Assembly: GCF_003385115.1 (NCBI RefSeq)
Contig: NZ_QUNI01000010.1
Coordinates: 1-64,000, forward strand
DNA from: Flavobacterium aquicola
Lineage (GTDB): Bacteria; Bacteroidota; Bacteroidia; Flavobacteriales; Flavobacteriaceae
Length of the DNA stretch: 64,000 nt
Direction of reading: 5' to 3'
The notes under the pieces are model-generated. The model did no database searches. It had not been told where the DNA came from and saw only the letters and a program-made list of their open reading frames with translations. The position numbers and the translations under genes were made by a program. Positions 46,644 through 56,283 of this stretch are shown piece by piece (position 1 is the stretch's first letter; every line of letters starts with the position of its first letter).

Positions 46644-46988
46644 CACATTCATTTATTTTATTTTTGGAATTGATTTTTAGAAAATTGAATTAGATTGTAA
46701 TCTAAAAACAAGAAAATTTGAGCACATTTTAAAAATGAATTCTAATCGCAAATAGTTTTTAATTTTATATTCTTAGAATAAAAGATAAAAATTTGTTTTC
46801 TGCAGGTATATATCATAAAATATTAAATATTGCCTATTTTATAGGAAGAATGTTTGGTCTTTATTTAATTGTTGAAAAACATTCACTAGGACTGTTAAAA
46901 ACATTTTTTTATAACATTTAACAGCATTATAGTGTTTTATATGTAAAATTTTCACTAAAATTGTCGTTTTTATAACTTAATCTACAAA
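46644..46988. other. Divergent gap without a recognised gene
   Basis: About 345 bases of A+T-rich sequence between HMG-CoA reductase and the S9 peptidase gene. It must hold the peptidase promoter; a weak box, TAAAATTG, lies at 46956-46963. No repeat or RNA structure stands out. Confidence 0.45.
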
Positions 46989-49166
46989 ATGAATTTAAAT
47001 AAGATTACGGCAGTGCTTTTCTTTTTATCTATAACTGTTTTTGGTCAGCAAAAAATTACAGTTGATGAAATTTTCAGAGGAGCTTTTACTGCCAAAGCAA
47101 TGGATAAATTACAGTCATTGCATAATACCAGCCAATACACTGTTTTGAATTTTGACAAAACAACAAAAACCAAACAAATTGATCTTTATGATTTTGCAAC
47201 CTTAACAAAAACAGCTACTCTAATTGATACTAAAAACTTCAAAGAGCTTGCAGGAGGAATAGATAATTATACATTTGATGCTTCTGAAAAAAAGATTTTG
47301 ATCGCTTGTAATATGATTAAAATCTTCCGTTATTCTTTTATAGCTGATTATTTTTTATATGATCTTACTAATAAGACTTTGACTAAGCTATTTGATTTTA
47401 AGGTGCAGGAACCCACTTTTTCTCCTGATGGAACTAAAATTGCTTATGCCAAAGAAAACAATTTATACGTATACGACATAGCTTCGAAAACGAATACAGC
47501 TGTTACAGCTGATGGTAAAAAGAATGCTGTTATTAATGGAATTACGGATTGGGTTTATGAAGAAGAATTTGCGTTTGTCCGGGCATTTGACTGGAGCAAA
47601 GACAGTAAAAAACTAGCTTATATCCGTTTTGACGAAAGCCAGGTTCCAGAATTTTCAATGTCGATTTTTCAAAAAAGTCTATATCCGACAATTGAGACTT
47701 TTAAATACCCTAAGGCAGGAGAGAAAAACTCGTTAGTATCATTACATTTATTTAATGTAGACTCAAAGGCTCTAATAAATGTGGATTTAGGGAAATATAA
47801 TGATTTTTATATTCCTAGGATAGAATGGACAAATGATGCGAATGTTTTATCTGCGAAAATAGTGAACCGTCATCAGGATAATTTGGATTTACTATTCGTT
47901 GACGGTACTACCGGAGCTGCCAAAGTAGTTTTTAACGAAACTGAAAAAGAATATATTGATTTTATTGATACAGATAACTTAACTTTTCTAAAAGATAACA
48001 GCTTTATCTGGACAAGTGAAAAAGACGGTTTCAATCACATTTATCATTATGATAAAACCGGAAAGCTGAAAAATCAAATTACTAAAGGAAACTGGGAGGT
48101 TGCTTCATACTACGGTTTCGACGAAAAAACAAAAACCATTTTTTATCAGTCTACAGAAAATGGTTCTATCAACAGAGATATTTTTAGAATAGGATTAGAC
48201 GGAAAAAACAAAGTACGTTTGTCTAAAAATATTGGGACTAATACAGCTGCATTTAGCCCTGATTTCCAATTCTTTATTAATACTTTTTCGAGTGCTTCTC
48301 AGCCTCCTGTTTATACTTTAAATGAATCAGGAGCGGGAAAAGAAATTAAAGTTATCGAAACTAATCAGGCACTTGTTTCCAAATTATCTGCTTATAATCT
48401 GCCTTCGCGGGAGTTTTTTGTTTTAAAAACTGCTAAGGGGATTGAGCTAAATACTTGGATTATGAAACCAAAAGATTTTGATGCTTCTAAAAAGTATCCT
48501 GTTTTTATGTTTCAGTATTCGGGACCAGGATCACAAAAAGTTGCGAATTCATGGGGTACTTCTAATGAGTATTGGTTTATGATGCTTGCCCAGCAGGGAT
48601 ATATTGTTGTTTGTGTAGATGGAAGAGGAACTGGTTTTAAAGGTGCTGATTTTAAAAAAGTAACGCAGCTGCAGTTAGGGAAATATGAAGTGGAAGACCA
48701 GATTGATGCTGCTAAGGTTTTGGGGTCGTATCCTTACGTAGACGCTTCTAGAATTGGTATTTTTGGATGGTCATATGGAGGATTTATGGCAGCTAACTGT
48801 ATTTTTCAGGGAGCTGATGTTTTCAAAATGGCAATTGCAGTAGCGCCCGTAACGAACTGGCGTTTTTATGACAGCATTTATACCGAAAGATATATGCATT
48901 CGCCACAGGAAAATGCTGATGGATACGATCAGAATTCTCCGATAAATCATGTGAGTAAACTTAAGGGGAAATTTTTATTAATTCATGGTTCGGCTGATGA
49001 TAATGTGCATGTACAAAATACTATGCAGATGATGGAAGCCTTGATTCAGGCTGATAAACAATTTGATTCTCAGATTTATCCGGATAAAGACCACTCGATT
49101 TTAGGAGGTAAAACAAGAATTCAATTGTATAATAAAATGACTAACTTTATAAAAGAAAATTTATAA
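46989..49166 (+). CDS. S9 family dipeptidyl peptidase (DPP IV-like)
   Basis: The 725-residue exported peptidase has a signal peptide (about 1-19, ending VFGQ), an eight-bladed propeller (about 40-480) and an alpha/beta hydrolase domain (about 490-725). The catalytic triad is visible: S595 in GWSYGGF, D670 or D671 in SADDNVH and H702 in DKDHSI. The double glutamate of DPP IV is present in YEEEFAF near 190-196. It removes N-terminal X-Pro/Ala dipeptides in the periplasm. Two peptide transporters are encoded next, a fitting pair. Confidence 0.93.
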   Translation: MNLNKITAVLFFLSITVFGQQKITVDEIFRGAFTAKAMDKLQSLHNTSQYTVLNFDKTTKTKQIDLYDFATLTKTATLIDTKNFKELAGGIDNYTFDASEKKILIACNMIKIFRYSFIADYFLYDLTNKTLTKLFDFKVQEPTFSPDGTKIAYAKENNLYVYDIASKTNTAVTADGKKNAVINGITDWVYEEEFAFVRAFDWSKDSKKLAYIRFDESQVPEFSMSIFQKSLYPTIETFKYPKAGEKNSLVSLHLFNVDSKALINVDLGKYNDFYIPRIEWTNDANVLSAKIVNRHQDNLDLLFVDGTTGAAKVVFNETEKEYIDFIDTDNLTFLKDNSFIWTSEKDGFNHIYHYDKTGKLKNQITKGNWEVASYYGFDEKTKTIFYQSTENGSINRDIFRIGLDGKNKVRLSKNIGTNTAAFSPDFQFFINTFSSASQPPVYTLNESGAGKEIKVIETNQALVSKLSAYNLPSREFFVLKTAKGIELNTWIMKPKDFDASKKYPVFMFQYSGPGSQKVANSWGTSNEYWFMMLAQQGYIVVCVDGRGTGFKGADFKKVTQLQLGKYEVEDQIDAAKVLGSYPYVDASRIGIFGWSYGGFMAANCIFQGADVFKMAIAVAPVTNWRFYDSIYTERYMHSPQENADGYDQNSPINHVSKLKGKFLLIHGSADDNVHVQNTMQMMEALIQADKQFDSQIYPDKDHSILGGKTRIQLYNKMTNFIKENL

Positions 49167-49203
49167 TCAAAACCCTAAATACAAATCACAAATACCAAAA
49201 AAA

Positions 49204-50880
49204 ATGACTGAAAACAAAACGAATACGGCACATCCGAAAGGACTTTGGGTGCTGTTTGGAACCGAAATGTGGGAGCGTTTCAATTTCTATGGAATGCGGG
49301 CTTTACTGACTTTATTCCTTGTAAATTCATTATTGATGAAGGAAGAAGAAGCATCGTTAATTTACGGCGGGTTTCTAGGGCTTTGTTATTTGACTCCAAT
49401 GCTGGGTGGTTTTATCGCTGATCGTTTTTTCGGAAATAGAAATTGTATTTTATTAGGCGGTATCATGATGGCTATCGGACAATTGCTGTTGTTTACCAGT
49501 GGAAGTGTTTTTGAGGCAAACTTAGGTTTGGCAAAAACAATAATGTACTGCGGATTAGGAGTTATCGTTTTTGGTAACGGTTTTTTTAAGCCAAATATTT
49601 CCAGTATGGTAGGCAGTTTGTATCCAAAACAGGAGAAAACGAAATTAGATACGGCTTTTACTATTTTCTACATGGGGATTAATATTGGAGCTTTTTTAGG
49701 CCAGTCAATATGCCCAATTTTAGGAGACGTTAAGGATGCTGGGGGTGTTAGAGATATTCATGCTTTCAGATGGGGATTTCTTGCAGCATCTACGGCTATG
49801 TTATTAGGAACTCTATTGTTTTATTTTTTAAAAAATAAATATGTAGTAACTCCGGAAGGAAGACCATTAGGAGGCCTGCCTTCTAAAAATACAGCTTCAG
49901 ATTTTGAAGAAGGAGAAGCTCAAAAAGCTAATTTTTCAAGTAAAGCTTTATCTATTGCAGTTGCTGCTTTCTTTTTATTAGGTTTGTTTTTTCACTATGT
50001 TGTTGGGCAGAACTTAATTTATACATTAATCTATTCAAGCGGTCTGTCATTGGCAGGATTAATCATTTCGGACTCTTCACTGACAAAAATAGAAAGAGAC
50101 CGGATTATTGTAATTTACATCGTTTCATTTTTTATTATTTTCTTTTGGGCGGCGTTTGAGCAGGCTGGTTCTTCTTTGACTTTTATTGCAGATAATCAAA
50201 CAGACAGAAACTTTTTTGGCTACCAGATGCCAGCGTCAATGGTGCAGATTTTCAATGGATTATTTGTCGTAATACTTGCAGTTCCTTTCAGTGTATTATG
50301 GGATACTTTGAGAGCAAAAGGAAAAGAACCTATTTCTCCTGTAAAATTAGCTGTTGGATTAGTAGTTATTTCCATTAGCTTTTTTATGATTGCGACTCAG
50401 GTTTCTTATATCGGGACTTCAGGTTTATTGTTAGTTAAATGGCTGATTTTATTATATTTCTTAAATACTTGTGCCGAGTTATGTTTGTCACCAATTGGTT
50501 TATCATTGGTTGGTAAATTATCACCAAAACGTTTTGCTTCTTTATTATACGGAGTGTTTTTCTTATCGAATGCATCTGGTTATGCCTTAGGAGGAACTTT
50601 GGGTTCTATTTTGCCGGCAACCGGTGATAAATTTGCAAAAGCAAAGGAATTAGGTATCGATCTTCAGGCAGTTTTAGATAAAACAGTAACACCTACGGCA
50701 GAGCAGTTAGTACTTTTAGAAAAACATCAAATAAGCGCAGCAAATCACTTTTTTGCAGGATTTGAAATTCACAACTTATATGAATTTTTTATGGTATTTG
50801 TGGTTCTTACTGGATTAGCGGCGTTGTTATTGTTTGCATTAACTCCATTTTTGAAAAAAATGATGCATGGTGTCAGATAA
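49204..50880 (+). CDS. POT-family proton-peptide symporter 1
   Basis: The 558-residue inner-membrane protein has about 14 hydrophobic segments. POT signatures are MWERFNFYGMRALLTLF near 18-34 (the ExxER motif), GGFIADRFFGNR near 74 and GNGFFKPNISSMVGSLYP near 123-140. It imports di- and tripeptides with protons. It follows the S9 peptidase gene by 37 bases. A hydrophilic loop in the middle (about 215-245) is longer than in the second transporter. Confidence 0.94.
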   Translation: MTENKTNTAHPKGLWVLFGTEMWERFNFYGMRALLTLFLVNSLLMKEEEASLIYGGFLGLCYLTPMLGGFIADRFFGNRNCILLGGIMMAIGQLLLFTSGSVFEANLGLAKTIMYCGLGVIVFGNGFFKPNISSMVGSLYPKQEKTKLDTAFTIFYMGINIGAFLGQSICPILGDVKDAGGVRDIHAFRWGFLAASTAMLLGTLLFYFLKNKYVVTPEGRPLGGLPSKNTASDFEEGEAQKANFSSKALSIAVAAFFLLGLFFHYVVGQNLIYTLIYSSGLSLAGLIISDSSLTKIERDRIIVIYIVSFFIIFFWAAFEQAGSSLTFIADNQTDRNFFGYQMPASMVQIFNGLFVVILAVPFSVLWDTLRAKGKEPISPVKLAVGLVVISISFFMIATQVSYIGTSGLLLVKWLILLYFLNTCAELCLSPIGLSLVGKLSPKRFASLLYGVFFLSNASGYALGGTLGSILPATGDKFAKAKELGIDLQAVLDKTVTPTAEQLVLLEKHQISAANHFFAGFEIHNLYEFFMVFVVLTGLAALLLFALTPFLKKMMHGVR

Positions 50881-50900
50881 CATAATGAAATAAAAAAATA

Positions 50901-50950
50901 CTAAAAGCATCATCTTTTTGATTAATTCAAAGAGATGATGCTTTTTATTT
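50901..50950 (+). terminator. Terminator between the two peptide transporter genes
   Basis: AAAGCATCATCTTTTT pairs with AAAGAGATGATGCTTT (short mismatch) and T-rich sequence follows. It ends about 20 bases before the start of the second transporter gene and may limit read-through. Confidence 0.85.
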
Positions 50951-50971
50951 ACCTCACCTAAAACAATAATA

Positions 50972-52456
50972 ATGGAACAAAATTTAAGTTTAGAACAAAT
51001 ACAAAATTTTAAAGGAAAATATCCTAAACAGCTGTGGTACTTATTTACAGTAGAAATGTGGGAGCGGTTTTGCTTCTACGGAATGCGCGGTGTTTTAACT
51101 TTTTTCATGGTAGATCAGCTTTTGCTTAAGGAAGTAGCAGCTAGTTTACAGTATGGAGCCATTCAGGCTTTTGTATATGCGTTTACTTTTATAGGAGGAA
51201 TATTTGCAGATAAAGTTTTAGGGTTTAAAAAATCTTTATTTTTTGGTGGAATCGTTATGATTCTGGGGAATCTGCTTATTGCTTTTGCTCCGCAGGATAT
51301 GTTTTATTACGGTTTGGCATTTTCTATTATTGGGACGGGTTTTTTCAAACCTAATATTTCCTCCATGGTTGGAGAACTTTATCATGAAGGAGATCATAGA
51401 AGGGATGCCGGTTATGGGATGTTTTATGCCGGAATTAATATTGGCGGTTTTTTTGGCGGTATTCTGTGTATTTATTTAGGTAAATACTATTCTTGGCAGT
51501 TATGTTTTCTTTCTGCGGCTATTGTTATGGCGTTTGGACTGCTTACGTTTTTATTTACTAAAAAGCATCTAGGGCCAATTGGAAATTCTCCATTGCTCCA
51601 TTTAGAACCGGGTAAAAGAAAGCTTAAAGAATTTGCAGTTTATTTCGGGTCATTATTGAGTATTCCTTTTATTTTTATAATGGTAAAAAATACTGATTAT
51701 ACTGATTATTTCATGTACACCATTGGTATAATCGCAATTATTTATTTTGTATATGAAGTAATTAAACTGGGAGATATCAAACTGCAGAAAAAGATGATTG
51801 CTGCCTTTGCATTCATTTTCTTTTATTTAGTTTTTAATGCAATATTTGAGCAGAGCGGCGGTTCATTATCGCTGTTTGCAAAAGACAATTTAAGTTATGA
51901 TTTACTTGGATTCACCGTAGATCCAAATGCGGTAAATAACAGTTCTAATACTTTGTTCGTTGTTGCTTTTAGCCCTCTAGTTGGATTGCTTTGGCTTTGG
52001 TTAGCCAAAAAGAAAATAGAGCCTAATACTCTGATAAAATTTGGTATTGGATTTTTGTTTTTAGCGGCTTCTTTTTATATTTTTTATTACACTAAATTTT
52101 TTGCAGACGTAAACGGAGTTACTTCATTAAATTTATTCACATTTGCTTATTTGGTAACTACTCTTGGAGAACTTTGTTTAGGCCCTATAGGAATGTCAAT
52201 TATTACTAAGCTTTCGCCAAAAAGACTCTTCGGAATGATGATGGGATTATGGTTTTTGGCAACTGCATTTGGCCAGTTATTTGCCGGTAAGCTGGGTGCC
52301 GAAATTTCTAAATCCAATACAGGAACTACTTTAATGTCTAAGCTGCAGTCGTACACTGACGGATACTATCAATTGGCTGTTTACTCGTTAATCGCCGGTG
52401 TGATTTTGATTGCAATTTCTCCTTTAATTAGAAAATTAATGCAGGAAGTAAAATAG
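50972..52456 (+). CDS. POT-family proton-peptide symporter 2
   Basis: The 494-residue paralogue of the previous gene has the same motifs: MWERFCFYGMRGVLTFF near 28-44, GGIFADKVLGFKKS near 75 and GTGFFKPNISSMVGELYH near 122. It lacks the long middle loop of its neighbour. Substrate range may differ between the two. A terminator before it and no clear promoter in the 20-base gap leave its expression partly dependent on read-through. Confidence 0.93.
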   Translation: MEQNLSLEQIQNFKGKYPKQLWYLFTVEMWERFCFYGMRGVLTFFMVDQLLLKEVAASLQYGAIQAFVYAFTFIGGIFADKVLGFKKSLFFGGIVMILGNLLIAFAPQDMFYYGLAFSIIGTGFFKPNISSMVGELYHEGDHRRDAGYGMFYAGINIGGFFGGILCIYLGKYYSWQLCFLSAAIVMAFGLLTFLFTKKHLGPIGNSPLLHLEPGKRKLKEFAVYFGSLLSIPFIFIMVKNTDYTDYFMYTIGIIAIIYFVYEVIKLGDIKLQKKMIAAFAFIFFYLVFNAIFEQSGGSLSLFAKDNLSYDLLGFTVDPNAVNNSSNTLFVVAFSPLVGLLWLWLAKKKIEPNTLIKFGIGFLFLAASFYIFYYTKFFADVNGVTSLNLFTFAYLVTTLGELCLGPIGMSIITKLSPKRLFGMMMGLWFLATAFGQLFAGKLGAEISKSNTGTTLMSKLQSYTDGYYQLAVYSLIAGVILIAISPLIRKLMQEVK

Positions 52457-52482
52457 AAGATCATTTTGGTGTTATTTTTGTA

Positions 52483-52490
52483 TAAATTTG
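52483..52490 (+). promoter_or_regulatory. Promoter -7 box for the thioredoxin gene
   Basis: TAAATTTG, a perfect -7 consensus, lies 82 bases before the ATG at 52573, giving a fairly long leader. Confidence 0.55.
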
Positions 52491-52572
52491 CACACTAGCA
52501 AATATTTTTGGAGTAAATAAGTTTAGTTTTTATAGATTTGATGTTCCTTAAAAAAATTAATAAATACAGTAG

Positions 52573-53106
52573 ATGAAAAAAATAATTTTAGTAGCATTCT
52601 TTTTTATTGGGATTAGTGTTTCTCAAGCGCAGGACTCGGGTAATAGCGCAAATCAATTAAAATGGTACACAGATGTAAAAGAAGCTATCAAAGTTTCGGA
52701 TAAGGAGAAAAAGCCGCTAATGCTGTTTTTTACTGGAAGTGATTGGTGCGGATGGTGTATCCGTTTGCAGAAAGAAGTGCTTACAACACCTGAATTTAGC
52801 AAATGGGCTAATGAAAGCGTGATTCTTGTTGAACTGGATTTCCCTAGAAGAACAGCGCAGCCTGAAAATATTAAAGTACAGAATAACGAATTGCAGCAAG
52901 TGTTCGGAATACAAGGATTCCCAACTATTTATTTTGCAAATGCTAAGGTTAAAGACGGGAAAACTAATTTTGAAGGTTTAGGGAGTACTGGTTATGTAGC
53001 AGGAGGTCCTGCTGCATGGATTGCTACAGCTGAAACTTTCGTTAAGAAACCTGTTGTTTTAGGCCCGGAACCTAAAAAATCTAAATCAAAAACTAAAAAA
53101 GCATAA
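52573..53106 (+). CDS. Periplasmic thioredoxin-family protein
   Basis: A 177-residue protein with a signal peptide (about 1-19, ending SQAQ). The thioredoxin fold has active site CGWC (C59, C62) in FTGSDWCGWCIRLQ and the cis-proline region GIQGFPTIYF near 113-122. The C-terminal tail is lysine-rich (KKSKSKTKKA). It belongs to the thioredoxin_7-like group, which handles disulphides or cytochrome maturation in the envelope. Its role is not fixed by the neighbours. Confidence 0.9.
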   Translation: MKKIILVAFFFIGISVSQAQDSGNSANQLKWYTDVKEAIKVSDKEKKPLMLFFTGSDWCGWCIRLQKEVLTTPEFSKWANESVILVELDFPRRTAQPENIKVQNNELQQVFGIQGFPTIYFANAKVKDGKTNFEGLGSTGYVAGGPAAWIATAETFVKKPVVLGPEPKKSKSKTKKA

Positions 53107-53112
53107 AGACTA

Positions 53113-55149
53113 CTAGTTAATTTGAAAGAATCCCTTTTCGTTCGTTGAATGGAAAGGGATTTTTTGCTGTTTACAGCTTACCGCCCATCTCTTTTGAACC
53201 GATTTGTAATTCGATGCATCGGCAACAATAATTTTTGGGTTTAGTACTGTTATAAGCCTGTCAAGATTAAGTTTTGGTGATTGTGTTAACACGACAACAT
53301 CTGGATGAATAGTTCGGGGATATACCATCGAGCTGTCTATCAAAAGTATTTTGTTTCCTTTGAAAAAAAATACATTTTTCAATTTTGACTGCTGGTTTAA
53401 CGAGCTGAAATTTGCCGTTAGATAGGACGACAGCACCGCATTGTTTCTTATATTTCCAGAGATGCTATCATTGGCATACACATTTGCAATACTTCCGTTT
53501 CGCTCTATGAGCTGTGTTTTTTTCGATGTATTTAAAACTATAAATTCGGCTTGATTCTGGATCTCCCATTTGGTAGTAATACAGGACAATTGAAGCAGTA
53601 CAACTGCAGTCAAAACCCCGAATATACTTTTTGTATTTTTATGTTCGAATGCAATAATAAGTGTAATAATTGCCAAATAACCGCTGATTAAAATAGAAGT
53701 GTTCAAAGGAATATCTCTTACAATAAATTGTTCCAATGAAGCAATAAAAGAAATTATTCTGTCCAGATAATAAATGCTTAACTCTAGTGTTTTTGCCGGA
53801 TAATAAGGAACCCAGCTGCAGGCCGCCAAAAGCATTACGACAACTCCCAAGCTCATAATAAAACCTAGAAACGGAATTACAATTAAATTCGTAACGAAGA
53901 ATAATCCGGGAAATTGATGAAAGTAATAAATACTAAGCGGTAAAGTACCAATTTGTGCTGCAAACGAAACGGTCAATATATCCCAAAAGTAGCTGACGAT
54001 TTTGTTTTTGGGTTTCCAAAGATTAGCAAATAAAGGCTGGAGCCAAATTATAAAAAACAATGCGGTGTAGCTTAATTGAAAACCTACATCAAATAAAAAC
54101 GAAGGCTGAAACAATAAAATAAGTAAAACAGAAACCAGCAGGGTGTGATAAATATTGGTGCTTCGCTTTAAATGCTGGCCAATGGCAACAAACGAGAACA
54201 TAGTTACAGACCGCACAACCGAGGGAGCTAATCCTGCTAAAACACCAAAGAGCCATAAAGACAGTAATATGATCAGCAGTTTGATGAATAAACCTTTTTT
54301 GGTATTTGGGAAAGGTTTTAGCAGTAAAGTAACAAAGAGCAGTATAAAACCAATATGTAATCCTGAAACCGATAAAATATGTACAGCTCCGGCATATTGA
54401 TAATCCTTTGTGATTTCTGGATCAATGTCCTGCTGCTGTCCCATAATTAATGCGATGGCAACATTGAGTTCTTTAGTTTGAAAATGGCTTTTTTCTAAAT
54501 TTTGAATAATTCTGCTTCGAAATGCAGCGGTGTAATACCAAATATCTTTCTCAATTATAGAACCAATCTGGATTTCATTTGCGTCAGCATAGAGCTGGGC
54601 ATAGATTTGTTTGTTTTCAAGATATTTTGAGTAATCAAATTGATTTGGATTTTTTTGAGCAGTATTTCTGTTTAATAACGCATTTATTTTTAATTGATTT
54701 CCAATGATAAAATGATGCGACAAGCTGTCTTTGCGAATGTTCAGCAGTATGCTGCCAGAAGTTTTTTCGTTATCAATTGAATTTAGCTGTGCGGTATAAC
54801 GTTCATTAAAAGCCGTATTTTTCAATTTCTCTCTTAACGTTAATGTGAAAGTGTGGTTTTTGTCAAAAATGTTTTTGTAATGGATATAATTGCTTTGCTG
54901 ATTAGAATTGGTGTGGACGCTTTGTGTGGTTGCGCCAATTGAAAAAGCTAACAGATAGACTGCAAGGCCAAAATACAGCTGAAATTTTTTATCTCTTCTG
55001 CTGGAATAATATGTTCCAGTGAAAATTAAAATGGTAATACAAATAAAAATAAATACAATTGATAGGCTTGGCTTTAATGAATAGGCAGATAATATACCGG
55101 TGATAAAGGCTATTGTGATTCGGGCGAGGGGGAATTGCAGTACTTTCAT
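53113..55149 (-). CDS. comEC: ComEC/Rec2-family DNA uptake channel
   Basis: The 678-residue inner-membrane protein is the channel that passes single-stranded DNA during natural transformation. It has N-terminal membrane helices, a DUF4131 soluble domain (about 90-240), and the Competence domain (about 280-540) with HILSVSGLHIGFIL and GLAPSVVRSVTMFSF, both hallmark phrases. The C-terminal part is a shortened beta-lactamase-like domain. The start at 55149 (MKVLQFPLAR) begins at a hydrophobic segment. The frame stays open 222 bases further upstream through a tandem repeat, which is probably not translated as part of this gene. Confidence 0.9.
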   Translation of the reverse strand: MKVLQFPLARITIAFITGILSAYSLKPSLSIVFIFICITILIFTGTYYSSRRDKKFQLYFGLAVYLLAFSIGATTQSVHTNSNQQSNYIHYKNIFDKNHTFTLTLREKLKNTAFNERYTAQLNSIDNEKTSGSILLNIRKDSLSHHFIIGNQLKINALLNRNTAQKNPNQFDYSKYLENKQIYAQLYADANEIQIGSIIEKDIWYYTAAFRSRIIQNLEKSHFQTKELNVAIALIMGQQQDIDPEITKDYQYAGAVHILSVSGLHIGFILLFVTLLLKPFPNTKKGLFIKLLIILLSLWLFGVLAGLAPSVVRSVTMFSFVAIGQHLKRSTNIYHTLLVSVLLILLFQPSFLFDVGFQLSYTALFFIIWLQPLFANLWKPKNKIVSYFWDILTVSFAAQIGTLPLSIYYFHQFPGLFFVTNLIVIPFLGFIMSLGVVVMLLAACSWVPYYPAKTLELSIYYLDRIISFIASLEQFIVRDIPLNTSILISGYLAIITLIIAFEHKNTKSIFGVLTAVVLLQLSCITTKWEIQNQAEFIVLNTSKKTQLIERNGSIANVYANDSISGNIRNNAVLSSYLTANFSSLNQQSKLKNVFFFKGNKILLIDSSMVYPRTIHPDVVVLTQSPKLNLDRLITVLNPKIIVADASNYKSVQKRWAVSCKQQKIPFHSTNEKGFFQIN
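53126..53166 (+). terminator. Terminator of the thioredoxin gene inside the 3' end of comEC
   Basis: AATCCCTTTTC pairs with GGAAAGGGATT across ~10 bases and is followed by six T. It lies 20 bases after the thioredoxin stop codon but within the last codons of the convergent comEC gene, so the same bases encode the PFHSTNEKGFF tail. Confidence 0.8.
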
Positions 55150-55210
55150 ATTGCAAAGTACAAATATTTTGTAAGAAATAAAGTCTTTTTTATAATTATG
55201 GTTGTAACCC

Positions 55211-55399
55211 TCAGAAGTACTTGTCATGTTGTCCGAAGAGTGCGATTGGGAGTCCGAAGCATCTAACACGTGTTCAGAAGCATTAATCAGGGAGTCCGAA
55301 GCTCGTATCAGGCTATTGGAAGACCATTTCAAGGAGATGGAAGCTCGCAACAGGGACACGGAAGCATTCATCAGGGAGACGGAAGCTCGTATCAGGGCA
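55211..55399. repeat. Nine-unit 21-bp tandem repeat (heptad-coding minisatellite)
   Basis: Nine consecutive 21-base units run from 55211 to 55399. Each contains GAAG at the same place, with forms such as TCCGAAGCTCGTATCAGG and ACGGAAGCATTCATCAGG; units 1-5 are more diverged than 6-9. Unit length is exactly seven codons. On the plus strand units read like SEARIRL/TEAFIRE heptads; on the minus strand like SLIRASD. Both strands stay open throughout. It is G+C-richer than the surroundings and lies 62 bases upstream of comEC. It may be a mutable spacer, a small coiled-coil gene or a decaying repeat protein. Confidence 0.85.
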
Positions 55400-55620
55400 T
55401 TATTTTTTCTTCGAATGCCTTATTTTACTGGTCGGAGTGTAAAAATGAGTTGATTAAACAAAATTTGCACTTTGTAAGTTTGTGACTATTATTTTCTATA
55501 TTTGAGAAAAGAATGAAACAATACAAACTTTCGCCAATCTGCCTGATTTTCGGTGTATATATGAATGTTTTCAGCGTATATAGTTGGCATACATTTAAAA
55601 AAACAGAAGGAGAAACCAAT

Positions 55621-56283
55621 ATGCAAATTATAATGAAGAAAATATTTTTTTTAATTATCTTAAGTCAACTAAGTTGCAAATCACAAACAGATTGTCCTGA
55701 AGGAATAAATTTACTACCAATGTATGGAGAAGTAAAGAAATGCGAGCAACAAATTGAATTGGATAATGAATTTATTTTAGAATCTGAAAAACAATTCAAA
55801 GACAGGAAAGAAGCTTCTGAATACTATGTGTCTAAAGGTTGGGAATATTTCTATAAAGATGATAATGATACATCTATGAAACGATTTAATCAGGCTTGGC
55901 TTTTAGACAAAACAAATCCACAAGTCTATTGGGGTTTTGGAAATTTATTAGGCAGAAAAAATGAATTCGAAAAATCTGTCAAATACTTACAGAAATCAAT
56001 CGAATTAGAACCAAACAATGTAAAAGTTTACGAATGTATATCAACTAGTTACGGACAAATATTTTTTAAAACAAAAGATATTAAATACTTAAATCTAACA
56101 ATTGAAAACTTAAAAAAAGCAATAAAAATTGAACCGAAAAATGGACGAGCATTAGGACAATTAGCCAGTTCATATGCTTATATAATGCAAAAGGATAGCT
56201 TAGCAAAATACATAAAAAAAACTGATGAAATTGATCCTAATTTTGTTAATCCAAAAGTAAGGGAAATCGCGAAAAAGAAATAA
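55621..56283 (+). CDS. TPR-repeat lipoprotein (first putative cassette gene)
   Basis: A 220-residue protein from the ATG at 55621, where a rare good ribosome-binding site (AAGGAG) lies eight bases upstream. A lipobox cysteine in SQLSC marks an outer-membrane or periplasmic lipoprotein. Two or three TPR units follow (about 85-210: AWLLDKTNPQVYWGFGNLLG, then VKYLQKSIELEPNNVKVYE, then NLKKAIKIEPKNGRALGQL). The stop codon runs straight into repeat R1. The partner protein and function are unknown. Confidence 0.82.
   Translation: MQIIMKKIFFLIILSQLSCKSQTDCPEGINLLPMYGEVKKCEQQIELDNEFILESEKQFKDRKEASEYYVSKGWEYFYKDDNDTSMKRFNQAWLLDKTNPQVYWGFGNLLGRKNEFEKSVKYLQKSIELEPNNVKVYECISTSYGQIFFKTKDIKYLNLTIENLKKAIKIEPKNGRALGQLASSYAYIMQKDSLAKYIKKTDEIDPNFVNPKVREIAKKK

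Noticed and set aside
55150..55371. N-terminal extension of ComEC (74 residues)
   Set aside because: It consists of the minisatellite and a linker; the normal ComEC N-terminus begins at the hydrophobic segment after the ATG at 55149.
55211..55399. CRISPR array
   Set aside because: The units are directly abutting 21-mers without spacers, and no cas genes are present.
55226..55453. Plus-strand 75-codon frame through the 21-bp repeats
   Set aside because: Open frames are expected on any strand of a 21-bp repeat free of stops; no start signal or homologue is seen. Kept only as a possibility in the findings.
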